A DNA stretch of 38,800 nt from a virus (IMGVR_UViG_3300021061_000035:1-38800), one strand, 5' to 3'; shown: positions 26,214 to 35,225, counted from the stretch's first letter. The notes: a model not told the origin generated them from the sequence alone. Made by a program: numbers and translations.

Positions 26214-26959
26214 GGATTTTAAAGTTTCTTTTAATTTTGATTTTGATCTCGACTCCTGCATATGCAGTAAGCGGAACGACTTGCTACGACTTAACCGAGC
26301 TGGTCAGCTTGCTCCATTTTAACGGGACGAACGGCTCAACGACTTTCACGGACGAAAAAACGATCACTTGGACTGCGGTAGGGAACGCTGCTTTAACAAC
26401 CACTTCCCCGAAGTTTGGAAGTGCGTCTTTAGGAGTGGATGGGACCGGGGACTATATCACAGCAGCAGACAACGCCCGGTGGGATATCGGAACCAGTAAT
26501 TATACGGTGGAGTTTTGGATTAACTTTGCAGCGGATACCAGTATCTATGCCTTTAGTCACGGAGCCGGGCCGAATTTCGGGATTCAGTACAACACGACCG
26601 GAAACGTATGGGAAAACTACCATAACGGGGCGTCTGTGGTTACAAGCGGGGTTTGGTCTCCCGTGGTCGGGACTTGGTATCACATCGCTTTAACAAGGTC
26701 TGGATCAAGTGTGCGGTTTTTTATCGACGGGACCCAGAGCGGATCAACCGGAACGAGCGCGGCGGATATCACAGGAGGAGCAACGGTGTTTTCAATCGGG
26801 GCCTTTAATGATGGATCAAATACTTTAAACGGAAAGATTGATGAATTTAGCTTAATTGATGGATTTGCTAGATGGACAGGAAACTTTACAGCTCCAACAG
26901 CGGAATATACCGAATGCGTGACCACTAATGCGGCAAAATTTATGGGGTTTTTTGAATGA
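26210..26959 (+). CDS. Exported LamG/concanavalin-like lectin protein
   Basis: This 249-aa protein carries a Sec signal (hydrophobic 3-14, TPAYA ending at 19). The rest is a LamG-3-type jelly roll: LLHFNGTNGSTTFTDE, FGSASLGVDGTGDYIT, YTVEFWINF, GTWYHIALTRSGSSVRFFIDG and LNGKIDEFSLIDGFARW are all standard strands of the family. LamG domains bind carbohydrates. Non-exported versions occur on phage tails. The combination with export and a neighbouring glycan ligase points to action at the host surface. It is coupled to both neighbours by ATGA. Confidence 0.85.
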   Translation: MRILKFLLILILISTPAYAVSGTTCYDLTELVSLLHFNGTNGSTTFTDEKTITWTAVGNAALTTTSPKFGSASLGVDGTGDYITAADNARWDIGTSNYTVEFWINFAADTSIYAFSHGAGPNFGIQYNTTGNVWENYHNGASVVTSGVWSPVVGTWYHIALTRSGSSVRFFIDGTQSGSTGTSAADITGGATVFSIGAFNDGSNTLNGKIDEFSLIDGFARWTGNFTAPTAEYTECVTTNAAKFMGFFE

Positions 26960-28545
26960 TTATTAAACCAAAAGGCGGGGTTAATTTAAGGTTGCCTGCG
27001 TATGAGACGCCAGAGAATCAATTCTTTTTAATGCAAAACTTCGACATGACGCATCAAGAAGAGTTTCATCAGATCAAGGGCTCTGTGAAGTATCACGGCG
27101 CAACGATAGGTACAAACGCTCCAACGGCGATTATTGTCAATTACAACCAGACCGAGGACCGGCAAGACGTGTTAGTGGCGGTTGATGACAAGATCATGAA
27201 AAAGAACTTTGGCTCGAACGAGTTTGAGACTCTTTACCAAGGCTTAACTCCAGGATCAGTTCGGTTTGCGGTCAATATCGATGATAAGTCTTATATCGCA
27301 AGCCCAAAGGACGGGCTCTTTGAATTTGACGGTATCTCAAAGATCAGAAAGTTGACGACGAACACGAGTCTTGGAACCTCGATCATGTTGAAAGACATTA
27401 TTTATTCCAAAGAGACAAACCGCTGTTTTGGGATCACGACAGAGAATGAGTTGGTTTGGACGGATGCTTTATCAAGCTCCAATTTAGGTGGGGTCCCGAT
27501 TGTATGGGCTGGTGCGAACGTCGATACCCAAGCCCCGACATTGGGTGACGTACCTGAAAAGCTCGCGATTCTGGACGGTCGGCTTGTGATTCTCCGGACG
27601 AACTCGATTTACTTTTATTACATTTTAGGCGGACCAACTGACTGGAGGCCTGAGAAACTGAATTTTACTGGCGGCTGCATTGCTCCAAAAACTGTAAAGC
27701 AGGTCGGGAAGGAAATATGGTTTTTAGGTTACTCACCAGAGAACGGACGAGGGGTTTACGGCTTAGACGGCGGAGGAAATGTCAGACTGCTTTCGTACGA
27801 CATTGAACCATTTTTGGACCGGATCAATGAATCGCAGATGACCGAGGCCTGCGCAGAGTACGTGGATAATCTTTATAAACTCTCAGTCGCCGCGGACTCG
27901 TCATCTGAGAATAACTACACCTTTCATTTTGACACTATCAATGTGAACACCGATACCGGAGTCCCCAATATCTACGGTCCGCATACTTACGGGTTTAGTG
28001 CCTCAGCGGTTTTGAATACCCGTCGGTTTAAAGGCGAGCATTTATTCGCTAAAAAACACACGGATGGAGCCAGGGTGTTTAAGGTTGCCAATTACCGTAC
28101 CCAGCACTCAGACGAAATGCAGGATAACGGTGATTTGATTCCGACGGTTTTAATGAGCGGGATTATTGCCAAAGAAACTTACGGTAAATCACTTGTTGAT
28201 GAGACCTGGTTTAAACGGTACTCGAATATTTTCGTGGACTTTCCTCCTCAAGGAACTTGGTCTGGACAAATTGAAATCTTAAAAGGTTATGAAAACGAGA
28301 CCTTTCTCACTTATGACCAGTATTTAGAGGACTCTAATTATTCTGTGGAGGCCTTAGATTTAGACTCTGATCCTGTGGAGTTTAAAGCGCTTGGATCAAG
28401 CCAGATCCTTGCGGATTTTGAAAGCGATTCGATTCAGTTGAAATTCAGCAATTACAACGTCAATACCCGGGCCGCGTTTCGGTCCATGCGGTATGAGGTA
28501 ACACCGAGCCGGAGAAAAAAACATGTGGACATCCTTTCGTTATAG
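26956..28545 (+). CDS. Tail nozzle/hub-like protein
   Basis: This 529-aa protein begins with a pattern typical of podovirus tail-nozzle proteins (GGVNLRLPAYETPENQFFLMQNFDM) and is followed by repeated beta blades, with a C-terminal RAAFRSMRYEVT segment recalling P22 gp10 and T7 gp12 relatives. It has no signal peptide, unlike its neighbours. This is the protein that would close the short tail beneath the connector. The 3' end overlaps the next gene by 23 bases. Confidence 0.7.
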   Translation: MIIKPKGGVNLRLPAYETPENQFFLMQNFDMTHQEEFHQIKGSVKYHGATIGTNAPTAIIVNYNQTEDRQDVLVAVDDKIMKKNFGSNEFETLYQGLTPGSVRFAVNIDDKSYIASPKDGLFEFDGISKIRKLTTNTSLGTSIMLKDIIYSKETNRCFGITTENELVWTDALSSSNLGGVPIVWAGANVDTQAPTLGDVPEKLAILDGRLVILRTNSIYFYYILGGPTDWRPEKLNFTGGCIAPKTVKQVGKEIWFLGYSPENGRGVYGLDGGGNVRLLSYDIEPFLDRINESQMTEACAEYVDNLYKLSVAADSSSENNYTFHFDTINVNTDTGVPNIYGPHTYGFSASAVLNTRRFKGEHLFAKKHTDGARVFKVANYRTQHSDEMQDNGDLIPTVLMSGIIAKETYGKSLVDETWFKRYSNIFVDFPPQGTWSGQIEILKGYENETFLTYDQYLEDSNYSVEALDLDSDPVEFKALGSSQILADFESDSIQLKFSNYNVNTRAAFRSMRYEVTPSRRKKHVDILSL

Positions 28546-29908
28546 TCTTTTATTGTTATTAATCATCATATCTAGTCAAAATATAGCGTATTCTGACGTG
28601 GTGTCTCTCGACTCCAATTACGTGGCCGGTCAGACGGATTTAGTTACTAAGCTCAATAACGACCGGACTGCTTTAGTGAACGGAGTCAATAACGTCCGGG
28701 GTTGTGTCGCCGGTGGAGTGCAGACGGCAGGCCAGATTAAAGCGGATACGGTCTGTGAAGAAAATTTAGCAGACGATGCCAACCCTAGGCTTCGTACTTA
28801 TGAAGGTGCTAGCTGTAGCGATTTTGTGTACTCCGGGTTTTTGATGTCCTCTTATTCTGGGCTTACCGGAACTGTGCCGACGGGTATCGCGTACCCAGAA
28901 GGATACCGGGTTGAGAAAACCTCAAGCACCTCTAAACTTTTTACCGCGAATAAATGGACCTATGTTTATATCTTAAATTCTGGAAGCCTGGACTATCAGG
29001 AAGTGGCGATTGATGCGAACCGTCCAAGCGATCCGTCAAACTCTGCTCCCTTATTTCGAGTTTCAACAGATGCCTCTGGAATCATTGCGATTCAAGACCT
29101 TAGAAAAACAACCTGCGCCTCAGGGCCTTTTGAAGCGATTGCTGACGTGACTGGTGAAGCTACGCTCGATGATCTTTTAACTAATGGGGCTTACGTAAGA
29201 CGCTTTTCACAGGCTGGTCGAACACCGATGGGGTTTGCTCAAGGGGCGTTTCTATCTTGGGACACAACCACGACTTTCAAAGTCACGCCTGGATGTTTGA
29301 ACATTAACGGTAAATTCCGTTGCGTGAGTACGGATACCTCTGTCCCTCAAACCGCTGACAACCCTGCTTCTGGGGTTTCGGGTATGGATACCGGAACCGT
29401 TACAGGCGGCCCGAAAAGATATTACGCATACGGCGTTGCAGATCAAGATTCGGTAAAGACGTACTCGGTCTCCATATCAGAGTCAGGAGCAACTCCGACG
29501 GGTGTTACCAATTACCGCCTGATTGGAAGCGTGACGACGGATATTAATAATAACTTCACATCGAGAGATCTAGTGACTGTTCACGGGGTCTCTGAACGGG
29601 AATTAGTTGGAGCGTACGCGGTATTTAACGGTGCGGCCTCAGTTTTAGGGGTCTCGGATGCCTTTAACGTAAGCGGTCTTGTTGACAACGGAACCGGCGA
29701 TTATACGGTCACGATCGATCGAGATTTTAATACCGCCGATTTCGTTTCGATTATGAACGGAAAGCGAAGCGGTGCGACGACGATGCTTTCTTGCATGCCT
29801 CAAACTCTGACTGCTGGAACTGCAAGACATAACTGCGTCAACCAATCTGATGCCGCTAACGACGGAAACCCGATTATGTACATTGCATTAGGAGACAATA
29901 GACAATGA
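28523..29908 (+). CDS. Exported fibre-like protein with many cysteines
   Basis: This 461-aa protein has a Sec-type signal (R6, hydrophobic 8-17, IAYS ending at 24). The mature part is beta-rich, Thr/Ser/Gly/Asp-rich and fibre-like (VRGCVAGGVQTAGQIKADT; VTGGPKRYYAYGVAD). Its cysteines, unusual in cytoplasmic phage fibres, would suit disulphides in the periplasm. A GGAG box lies ten bases before ATG. It overlaps the nozzle gene and is coupled by ATGA to another exported protein. Confidence 0.7.
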   Translation: MWTSFRYSLLLLLIIISSQNIAYSDVVSLDSNYVAGQTDLVTKLNNDRTALVNGVNNVRGCVAGGVQTAGQIKADTVCEENLADDANPRLRTYEGASCSDFVYSGFLMSSYSGLTGTVPTGIAYPEGYRVEKTSSTSKLFTANKWTYVYILNSGSLDYQEVAIDANRPSDPSNSAPLFRVSTDASGIIAIQDLRKTTCASGPFEAIADVTGEATLDDLLTNGAYVRRFSQAGRTPMGFAQGAFLSWDTTTTFKVTPGCLNINGKFRCVSTDTSVPQTADNPASGVSGMDTGTVTGGPKRYYAYGVADQDSVKTYSVSISESGATPTGVTNYRLIGSVTTDINNNFTSRDLVTVHGVSERELVGAYAVFNGAASVLGVSDAFNVSGLVDNGTGDYTVTIDRDFNTADFVSIMNGKRSGATTMLSCMPQTLTAGTARHNCVNQSDAANDGNPIMYIALGDNRQ

Positions 29909-30294
29909 GAAAATTTTTAATTCTTTTGCTTTTAATTTCGTCCCCGGTTTTTGCGGAGATTTATGTTGTTGAGCGCGAAGACGGCGGTGTTTCTATCGTG
30001 AATTATTTTGAAGGTTCTGAAGACTCTTTGGCAGATGTTTTAAAAGATAACGGACTCCTAGGACGTCCTATCCGCAAATTAAATCCTGGTGATCTTCCAG
30101 AATCACGCGAAGACCGAAAATACTGGAAAGTTGATCTTGTAACCAAGAAAGTTGTTGTGGATCAAGCCAAAAAAACGGCTGATCAGGTGAAAAAAATAGA
30201 GGAAGAAGAAGAAAAACAGGTCATTTTAGACAAAATCGGGGTCACGGAAACCGAGATTGAAAAGGTTGTCAAAGATGTCATCCATAACGATTGA
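29905..30294 (+). CDS. Small exported coiled-coil protein
   Basis: This 129-aa protein has a Sec signal (R2-K3, hydrophobic 4-13, PVFA ending at 17), a short beta part (EIYVVEREDGGVSIVNYF) and a long charged coiled coil (about 85-125; VVDQAKKTADQVKKIEEEEEK). It follows the exported fibre-like gene by ATGA, so it may be its periplasmic partner or chaperone. The 3' end overlaps the next gene by 20 bases. Confidence 0.7.
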   Translation: MRKFLILLLLISSPVFAEIYVVEREDGGVSIVNYFEGSEDSLADVLKDNGLLGRPIRKLNPGDLPESREDRKYWKVDLVTKKVVVDQAKKTADQVKKIEEEEEKQVILDKIGVTETEIEKVVKDVIHND

Positions 30295-30412
30295 TAAGTG
30301 GACCAATTACGACCCGAGAAACAAGAATTTAGAAGAACTCGCAATTATTCTGTCAGCGATTATTGACTATATCAATGATTTAGACGAACGGATCACGGCA
30401 TTAGGTGGATAA
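30275..30412 (+). CDS. Small acidic helical protein
   Basis: This 45-aa protein has a polar start (DKWTNYDPRNKNLEE) and one amphipathic helix (LAIILSAIIDYINDLDERI). It overlaps both neighbours. A minor virion or chaperone role is possible by location; no family is recognised. Confidence 0.55.
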   Translation: MSSITIDKWTNYDPRNKNLEELAIILSAIIDYINDLDERITALGG

Positions 30413-30662
30413 GTTTTCAGATGACAACGGCAAGTGGCATTGCATTCAGTGCGGGGCCTGCTGCCGACATGAAAAGAGCATTAAAAGATTATTACCAAAT
30501 TATTGGAGTAACGAGAAAAGAAGCTGTAAATATCTGAATGAGAATAAATGTTCAATTTATGATTCAAGACCTGATATTTGCAGAACCAAATGGAAACCAG
30601 AAATTAACGAACTTATGATCTCAGCTTGTGAATATCTAAAAGGGGTACAAGATGCTATTTAA
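30405..30662 (+). CDS. YkgJ-type cysteine-cluster protein
   Basis: This 85-aa protein has the YkgJ signature: C13-x-x-C16-x-x-C19-C20, then C41-KYLNENK-C49-SIYDSRPDIC59-R. Family members are thought to bind zinc or iron. It starts at GTG 30405, overlapping the previous stop. The pattern is complete, so the site should be functional. Presence among tail and ejection genes is unexpected; a metal-linked modification of a virion or surface protein is one idea. Confidence 0.8.
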   Translation: MDKFSDDNGKWHCIQCGACCRHEKSIKRLLPNYWSNEKRSCKYLNENKCSIYDSRPDICRTKWKPEINELMISACEYLKGVQDAI

Positions 30663-31533
30663 CTTTTTGTTCTATAACTTTTTTCGTCCAATCTTTGGTT
30701 TCATGATCGATCCTTTAACTGCCGCGCTTATTGGTGGGGCCGCGATAGCTGGTGGCGGAGCCGGATATATGGGTGCAAATGCAAAGAATAAGAAATTAAA
30801 AGGACTTTCAGCTGCATTTCCAAAATATGAAGGCTATAAACCGCCCCCAACAACCTATCTACGGCCGGTAGAAACACAGGTTTACGAGACTCTATCTAAA
30901 AGATCTAAAGGTGAAGATGTTGGTTATGATCCTGCTCGCCGGGAAGCTTTACTTGAAAATTTTAACATTACCCAAGACCGAGATTTAGAAGAGCGTGAGC
31001 GGGATTTAACGAATCGTCTTTCAGGGATGGGGCTTTCTAGAAATGCGGCGGCCTATGATGATTTGATCGGTCGTGAATTAAGAGACGCGCAGCGCGAAAA
31101 GAATCTTTATACCAATCGAGTGGACGTTGAAGATTTGGCGCGTAGGAATGAAGAGCGTGATATTAACACTGCTCGTTTACAGGATCTAAATACATTTAAT
31201 TTTGGTCAGGAAAACCAACGCGCGGCATTTGATCTTGATGTCTTTAATGCAGAGAGCGGTAATGAGCGGGCAAGACGTGGGTATCAAGTTAAAGAAGCAG
31301 AATTATACGAAGATCCGATGGGATCAGGCTTAGAAAGTGGTTTCAATAGCGCAATGGCCGTTGCCGGTTTGAGTGGTAAAAAAGCTCCGACAATGTCAAC
31401 TGGAACGACAACTAGCCTCCCTAATCCTGCAGGGCACACTTATTCACCGTATAAAGGAACTAAAGAAGATTATATGTCGCAGGCTATCCGTCAAAGCTTG
31501 CTAGGCAAAGGTTATAACTTTCAAAGAGGCTAA
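30652..31533 (+). CDS. Ejection-type virion protein 1
   Basis: This 293-aa protein has a hydrophobic N-terminal part including a Gly/Ala-rich span (LTAALIGGAAIAGGGAGYMG; about 22-41), then a long Arg/Glu/Asn-rich helical region (DRDLEERERDLTNRLSGMGLS). This resembles podovirus internal proteins that leave the capsid first and enter the host envelope. An AAGGGG box lies before ATG 30652; a later Met (30703) is possible. It is the first of three ejection-type genes. Confidence 0.65.
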   Translation: MLFNFLFYNFFRPIFGFMIDPLTAALIGGAAIAGGGAGYMGANAKNKKLKGLSAAFPKYEGYKPPPTTYLRPVETQVYETLSKRSKGEDVGYDPARREALLENFNITQDRDLEERERDLTNRLSGMGLSRNAAAYDDLIGRELRDAQREKNLYTNRVDVEDLARRNEERDINTARLQDLNTFNFGQENQRAAFDLDVFNAESGNERARRGYQVKEAELYEDPMGSGLESGFNSAMAVAGLSGKKAPTMSTGTTTSLPNPAGHTYSPYKGTKEDYMSQAIRQSLLGKGYNFQRG

Positions 31534-31535
31534 AT

Positions 31536-32678
31536 ATGGCAAGATCATTCGTAGAAGCAACCAGAAACATAGCAGACCGCGCTTTACAGTTCAGGCAACT
31601 AAGGAACCAAGAAGAACAACAAGGTCTTGATAATATCGTAAAACGCGCCCAACTTGGAGAGCTTGGATTTACTTCAAGAACTCAGCCCGGTCAGCCGCGC
31701 TCATTTATGGGTTTAAATTTCGGAACAGGCCCATCGACTGAAGTCTTTGAGCGTGATCCGAATTATGTTAGCGCTAAAGCTTTAGAAGGTCAAAAAGTTC
31801 AGGCTGAAATTAACAAGATGAATCGTGAAGCTGAGGAATCTCAATTTATTAAAGATTATATGATGGGATCGATGCCTAGCAGTCAAGATAGCTCACCCCG
31901 GACGCTCGCTCCGCATGGACAAGCGCAACCTACCACTCAACCTGGACAAAGAAGTTTTAATCAAGGTGCTTTAACCGCTCCGCCATTTAAAACATTCAAA
32001 GTTGGTGGTCAGGAGATAGTAAATCCTGCATGGGAACAATACGAGATGGAGAAAAAAAGACAAGAAGAGCTGCAGAAACCTCTATCAGGTGAAGCATCGG
32101 CTAAATTGAGCGGAGGCCGTCAAGGCGTAGAAAACGTCAGAGACATTATTAAAATTGCAAAATTAAAAAAAGATTCCTCCGGTAATATTTCTGCAAGGGA
32201 AGATATGAAGGGTCTGATTGCTGGGCAAAAAGCGGCTAGTTTTCAAGAGCCAAGAATACCGATTATTGATGTTCCTATAACCGGAGGCATTACTGAAGGG
32301 ATTGTCCAAGCATTTGCAGGTAATGATGCAAGAAAATTTGATCTATATATCAACACTTTAGCAGAAAACATGGTGCGAGCGAGAACTGGGGCAACTGTAA
32401 CCAAGAAAGAAGAGGTCAATGAACAAAAAAGAACTTATCTCAGGTTGTTAGATAATCCGGAAGTAATGCTTGAAAGGATTAAGCAAGACGAAAAATACTT
32501 GCGCGGCGTTGCTGAAGGAATCAGGCCCGGCTCCACGGCAGATATTGATACGGAACTTCCTAGCGAGAGTCTTGTGCCGGAATGGGTTCCAAAAAATCTT
32601 ATGGAACAATACTCTTTTGCAAAAAATACTGGCTATTCTGACGAAGAAATCAAAGCTTTTTTGACTGCTCAAAAATAA
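31536..32678 (+). CDS. Ejection-type virion protein 2
   Basis: This 380-aa protein is helical and polar (RNIADRALQFRQLRNQEEQQG), with a Pro/Gln/Ser-rich unstructured stretch (about 110-150) and a helical C-terminal half. Composition and position between two similar genes fit internal virion ejection proteins. The last 29 bases overlap a minus-strand membrane gene. Confidence 0.65.
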   Translation: MARSFVEATRNIADRALQFRQLRNQEEQQGLDNIVKRAQLGELGFTSRTQPGQPRSFMGLNFGTGPSTEVFERDPNYVSAKALEGQKVQAEINKMNREAEESQFIKDYMMGSMPSSQDSSPRTLAPHGQAQPTTQPGQRSFNQGALTAPPFKTFKVGGQEIVNPAWEQYEMEKKRQEELQKPLSGEASAKLSGGRQGVENVRDIIKIAKLKKDSSGNISAREDMKGLIAGQKAASFQEPRIPIIDVPITGGITEGIVQAFAGNDARKFDLYINTLAENMVRARTGATVTKKEEVNEQKRTYLRLLDNPEVMLERIKQDEKYLRGVAEGIRPGSTADIDTELPSESLVPEWVPKNLMEQYSFAKNTGYSDEEIKAFLTAQK

Positions 32679-32814
32679 ACCAAAGAGGCGTTCGAGTTGG
32701 AGCAGAACCGTTATGTAATTTGTTGACTTGAAAACAAAGGTTTATGCAAATAAACAAAGTAACTATAGAAGCGGTTAGCGAAATTAAAATCGAGATTTTA
32801 TAAAATTTATCCAT
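32650..32814 (-). CDS. Minus-strand single-span membrane protein
   Basis: This 54-aa protein has one strong hydrophobic segment (about 8-27; ISILISLTASIVTLFICINL) followed by a short polar tail. The ATG at 32814 follows AAAGGAGTACGCA, a good SD. It overlaps the gene before it on the minus strand (32807-32941) by eight bases and the plus-strand ejection gene by 29. The pair fills a gap in the virion operon and reads against it. Superinfection exclusion, lysis control or another prophage function are options. Confidence 0.7.
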   Translation of the reverse strand: MDKFYKISILISLTASIVTLFICINLCFQVNKLHNGSAPTRTPLWFIFEQSKKL

Positions 32815-32941
32815 TGCGTACTCCTTTGTTGAAGAACCAAAAAAAAACAAACGCTGTTAAGAAAATTGTAAAAACTGAATTTGATTGAAAAAATGCAGCG
32901 TACAGGTAAGCAAATAGCAATGTTTGTAGTACTTTTCTCAT
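32807..32941 (-). CDS. Minus-strand small membrane protein
   Basis: This 44-aa protein is mostly hydrophobic (VLQTLLFAYLYAAFF; VFTIFLTAFVFFWFF) with a basic end, consistent with two short spans. The ATG at 32941 is seven bases after AGGAG. A possible minus-strand promoter (TTGTTC, 18 bases, TATTTT) lies further upstream at about 32975-33005. It is coupled to the next minus-strand gene. Confidence 0.7.
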   Translation of the reverse strand: MRKVLQTLLFAYLYAAFFQSNSVFTIFLTAFVFFWFFNKGVRNG

Positions 32942-33045
32942 AGACAGCTCCTAAATTGAGTTGAGAGAATCTACAATAAAAAAATATGTTTGTGGCGAAT
33001 AATTGAACAATGATAGGAATGTAAGGATTAAAGGTAAAAAATAAT

Positions 33046-34899
33046 ATGGCTGCTCCAAAACCGAGTCTAGCTGAAATCTTCTCTTCTAAAGCAACATCTC
33101 TTGAAAGGCCGTCAGTAGCTGTCTCAAACACATCAAGGCCAAGCTTAGAGGCTATATTTGCTCCATCAGGTGTAAATAGCGCAACTAAGATAAATAATTT
33201 TAACAGCCGAAAGCTTGTCAGAAAGCCAACGGCGATGGAAATGACGCTTACTCCAGTCCCATATCTTGCTGAAGTCGCCGGAAAAGGCCTACAGCGTTTA
33301 GAGGCTACCGTGGCAGAGCCAGCAATGAATTTTCTACGCACTAAGTATCCTCGTTTTGGTGAAACAACAGAACAATTTAACCCTTTAGAAGCCGCGAAGA
33401 GAGGATTCCAGGGGCGTTCCTTTTCATCTCGGAAAGAGGGTGAGCATGCGAGAATTGGAGATGTTGTTAAGGAAGCCGGAAGTCGTGTTTTTGGAGTTGA
33501 TATTCCAGATTTAGCCGCTGATGCTACAGGTTTTTATCTGTCCGGTGTAGGAATGAATAAGGCGATTAAAGGTGGTGCTCAAGCTGCAAAATTCGGTGGC
33601 AAAGTAGCGCGAAGATTTGGCCAAGAAATGGAAAAGCAGACCGTCCGCCGATTAGGTGGGGCAGAAGGTGTTTTAGATAAGGCTCAAAAGTTGACTACAG
33701 AAATTCTTAACCCTCCCATCAAAGACATGGCCAATGCTATGGATAAGGGAATAGAACTTCCAGCTATCAGGGAAGCGACTAAATACACCAAAGGCTCTCA
33801 ATCCTATAAGGATTTATGGAAAACATACCGTGATCAGGCACGTCAAAATATGGCGCGAAGAAACGCCATTATTGGTGAAAATGATTTTGAATTAAGCTCT
33901 GATTATGTGGACGATTTATTCAATTATATTAAAAGAGAGGCTAAGGCCGGAAGACTCACTGATGATGAGGTTGATGAGTTGAATAAATTAGCGCAAGAAG
34001 AACTAGACGTATTATCGAAGAACCCGAAATTTAAGCGAAGCGACGCCCAATCTCGAAAGGAATTTTTACAAAATAAGACAAAGCCGTTGCTCCAAAAAGC
34101 AAAGATGGGCATGTCCACAGCTCGCGAAACAGCAAGACAAAAGGGTCAAGATGTTTTAAGGTCTTCTTTGATGAAAAAAGTAGAAGGCGGCAATGAGGAA
34201 ATTAGGGCTTTGAATGACACTTATGAAGGTTTAATGACAGCTCGAAAGCTTGCTGCTAAACAATACGGGCTTATGCGAAAGTCTCCAGCCGTTAACCCCA
34301 TCATTGATGTGGTTGACGCGGTTAGGACAGGTGGTAGAAATATTCCCACAGAGATCGCAAAAGCCGCTCTCAGGCAGCAAGGATCGTTACCTAAAACGAC
34401 CAAAGAAATCGAAAAACTGATGAGTCTTTATGAAAAGTATGGACCAAAGCCACGAACTTTTAGACGTGGAGCAGACGAGATAGTTGATGTTCCTTATGAG
34501 GTTGTTAATGTTGGACGGCGCACATTAGGTCAAATTGAGCCGAGAAAGATGTTGGAGGCTCCAGCGAGTCCTAGAATGTTAACTGCTGAAAATTACAGTG
34601 AGTTTGGACCTGGATTTGAAATTGTCCCTAAATCTGAATCCAATAAAAGATTAGCACGTTCGTTTGAACACGCAAAAGCTGAGGCGACCAAATATTATAA
34701 GCCGAAAGAAGTTTCCAGTATCATTGCCCCAGAATCAGAGGTAAGTGGTACAAGCATTCGTCTCAATCCAAAAGACTTTGGTATAGACCCTTTTACAGGA
34801 AAATTGGACAAGAGAAAAACGGGAGTTACTCCAAGAAATAGAGTAAAAAAAGTAGCGCCTAAGACAGCTTTACAGATTGCTCTTGAGAGGGATGTTTAA
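33046..34899 (+). CDS. Ejection-type virion protein 3
   Basis: This 617-aa protein is rich in Ala, Lys, Arg and Glu, with a polar start, a central span-like Gly/Ala part (ADATGFYLSGVGMNKAIKGGAQAAKFGG) and long helices (RDQARQNMARRN; DEVDELNKLAQEELDVL). It is the largest of the three ejection-type proteins and would be released with the DNA. The start has AAGG 11 bases upstream. Its 3' end overlaps a minus-strand secreted-protein gene by 41 bases. Confidence 0.65.
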   Translation: MAAPKPSLAEIFSSKATSLERPSVAVSNTSRPSLEAIFAPSGVNSATKINNFNSRKLVRKPTAMEMTLTPVPYLAEVAGKGLQRLEATVAEPAMNFLRTKYPRFGETTEQFNPLEAAKRGFQGRSFSSRKEGEHARIGDVVKEAGSRVFGVDIPDLAADATGFYLSGVGMNKAIKGGAQAAKFGGKVARRFGQEMEKQTVRRLGGAEGVLDKAQKLTTEILNPPIKDMANAMDKGIELPAIREATKYTKGSQSYKDLWKTYRDQARQNMARRNAIIGENDFELSSDYVDDLFNYIKREAKAGRLTDDEVDELNKLAQEELDVLSKNPKFKRSDAQSRKEFLQNKTKPLLQKAKMGMSTARETARQKGQDVLRSSLMKKVEGGNEEIRALNDTYEGLMTARKLAAKQYGLMRKSPAVNPIIDVVDAVRTGGRNIPTEIAKAALRQQGSLPKTTKEIEKLMSLYEKYGPKPRTFRRGADEIVDVPYEVVNVGRRTLGQIEPRKMLEAPASPRMLTAENYSEFGPGFEIVPKSESNKRLARSFEHAKAEATKYYKPKEVSSIIAPESEVSGTSIRLNPKDFGIDPFTGKLDKRKTGVTPRNRVKKVAPKTALQIALERDV

Positions 34900-35131
34900 G
34901 CGATTTTAATTCAGCCCGGCACTCTGTGACATTTTGTTCGAGTCCGATGACGTAGCTATGAAAGTTTTTAATGATCTCATTTGGATCACTGGAATAGTAC
35001 ATGATTTCATAGGTTTCATCGTTCATGAGATATTTGGGCGGGATTTCAACAGAGCAGGATTCATGAGCAAAGGCAGGAACGCAAAAAAATAAAATTAAGA
35101 AAGCTAGGATAGGTGCCATAGCGAACAGCAT
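34859..35131 (-). CDS. Minus-strand secreted protein
   Basis: This 90-aa protein has a Sec signal (hydrophobic 7-19, VPAFA ending at 22). The mature part has Cys at 26 and a second Cys at about 70 within a helical C-terminal region (SYVIGLEQNVTECRAELKSL). Starts at Met1 (35131) or Met5 (35119) are possible; neither has a good SD. There is no clear lipobox, so a spanin lipoprotein is unlikely. It lies against the virion operon, as do the two membrane genes at 32650-32941. Confidence 0.7.
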   Translation of the reverse strand: MLFAMAPILAFLILFFCVPAFAHESCSVEIPPKYLMNDETYEIMYYSSDPNEIIKNFHSYVIGLEQNVTECRAELKSLKHPSQEQSVKLS

Positions 35132-35193
35132 TTTATATTAAAAATTAGGTTTTGTGGTGAATAAATAAAGGCTTCACACTGTAACAGTCTCAA

Positions 35194-35225
35194 GCTCATT
35201 CCCTTAGCGGGGAATGGGCTTTTTT
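35194..35225 (+). terminator. Intrinsic terminator before appendage genes
   Basis: GCTCATTCCC (35194-35203) pairs with GGGAATGGGC (35210-35219), with one G-T pair and a TTAGCG loop, followed by six T. It separates the ejection genes from the appendage module. Confidence 0.9.

Noticed and set aside
32784-33341. A 185-codon minus-strand frame
   Set aside because: It overlaps the start of the large ejection-type gene and the two short minus-strand genes in another frame; those short genes have good SDs, and this frame does not.
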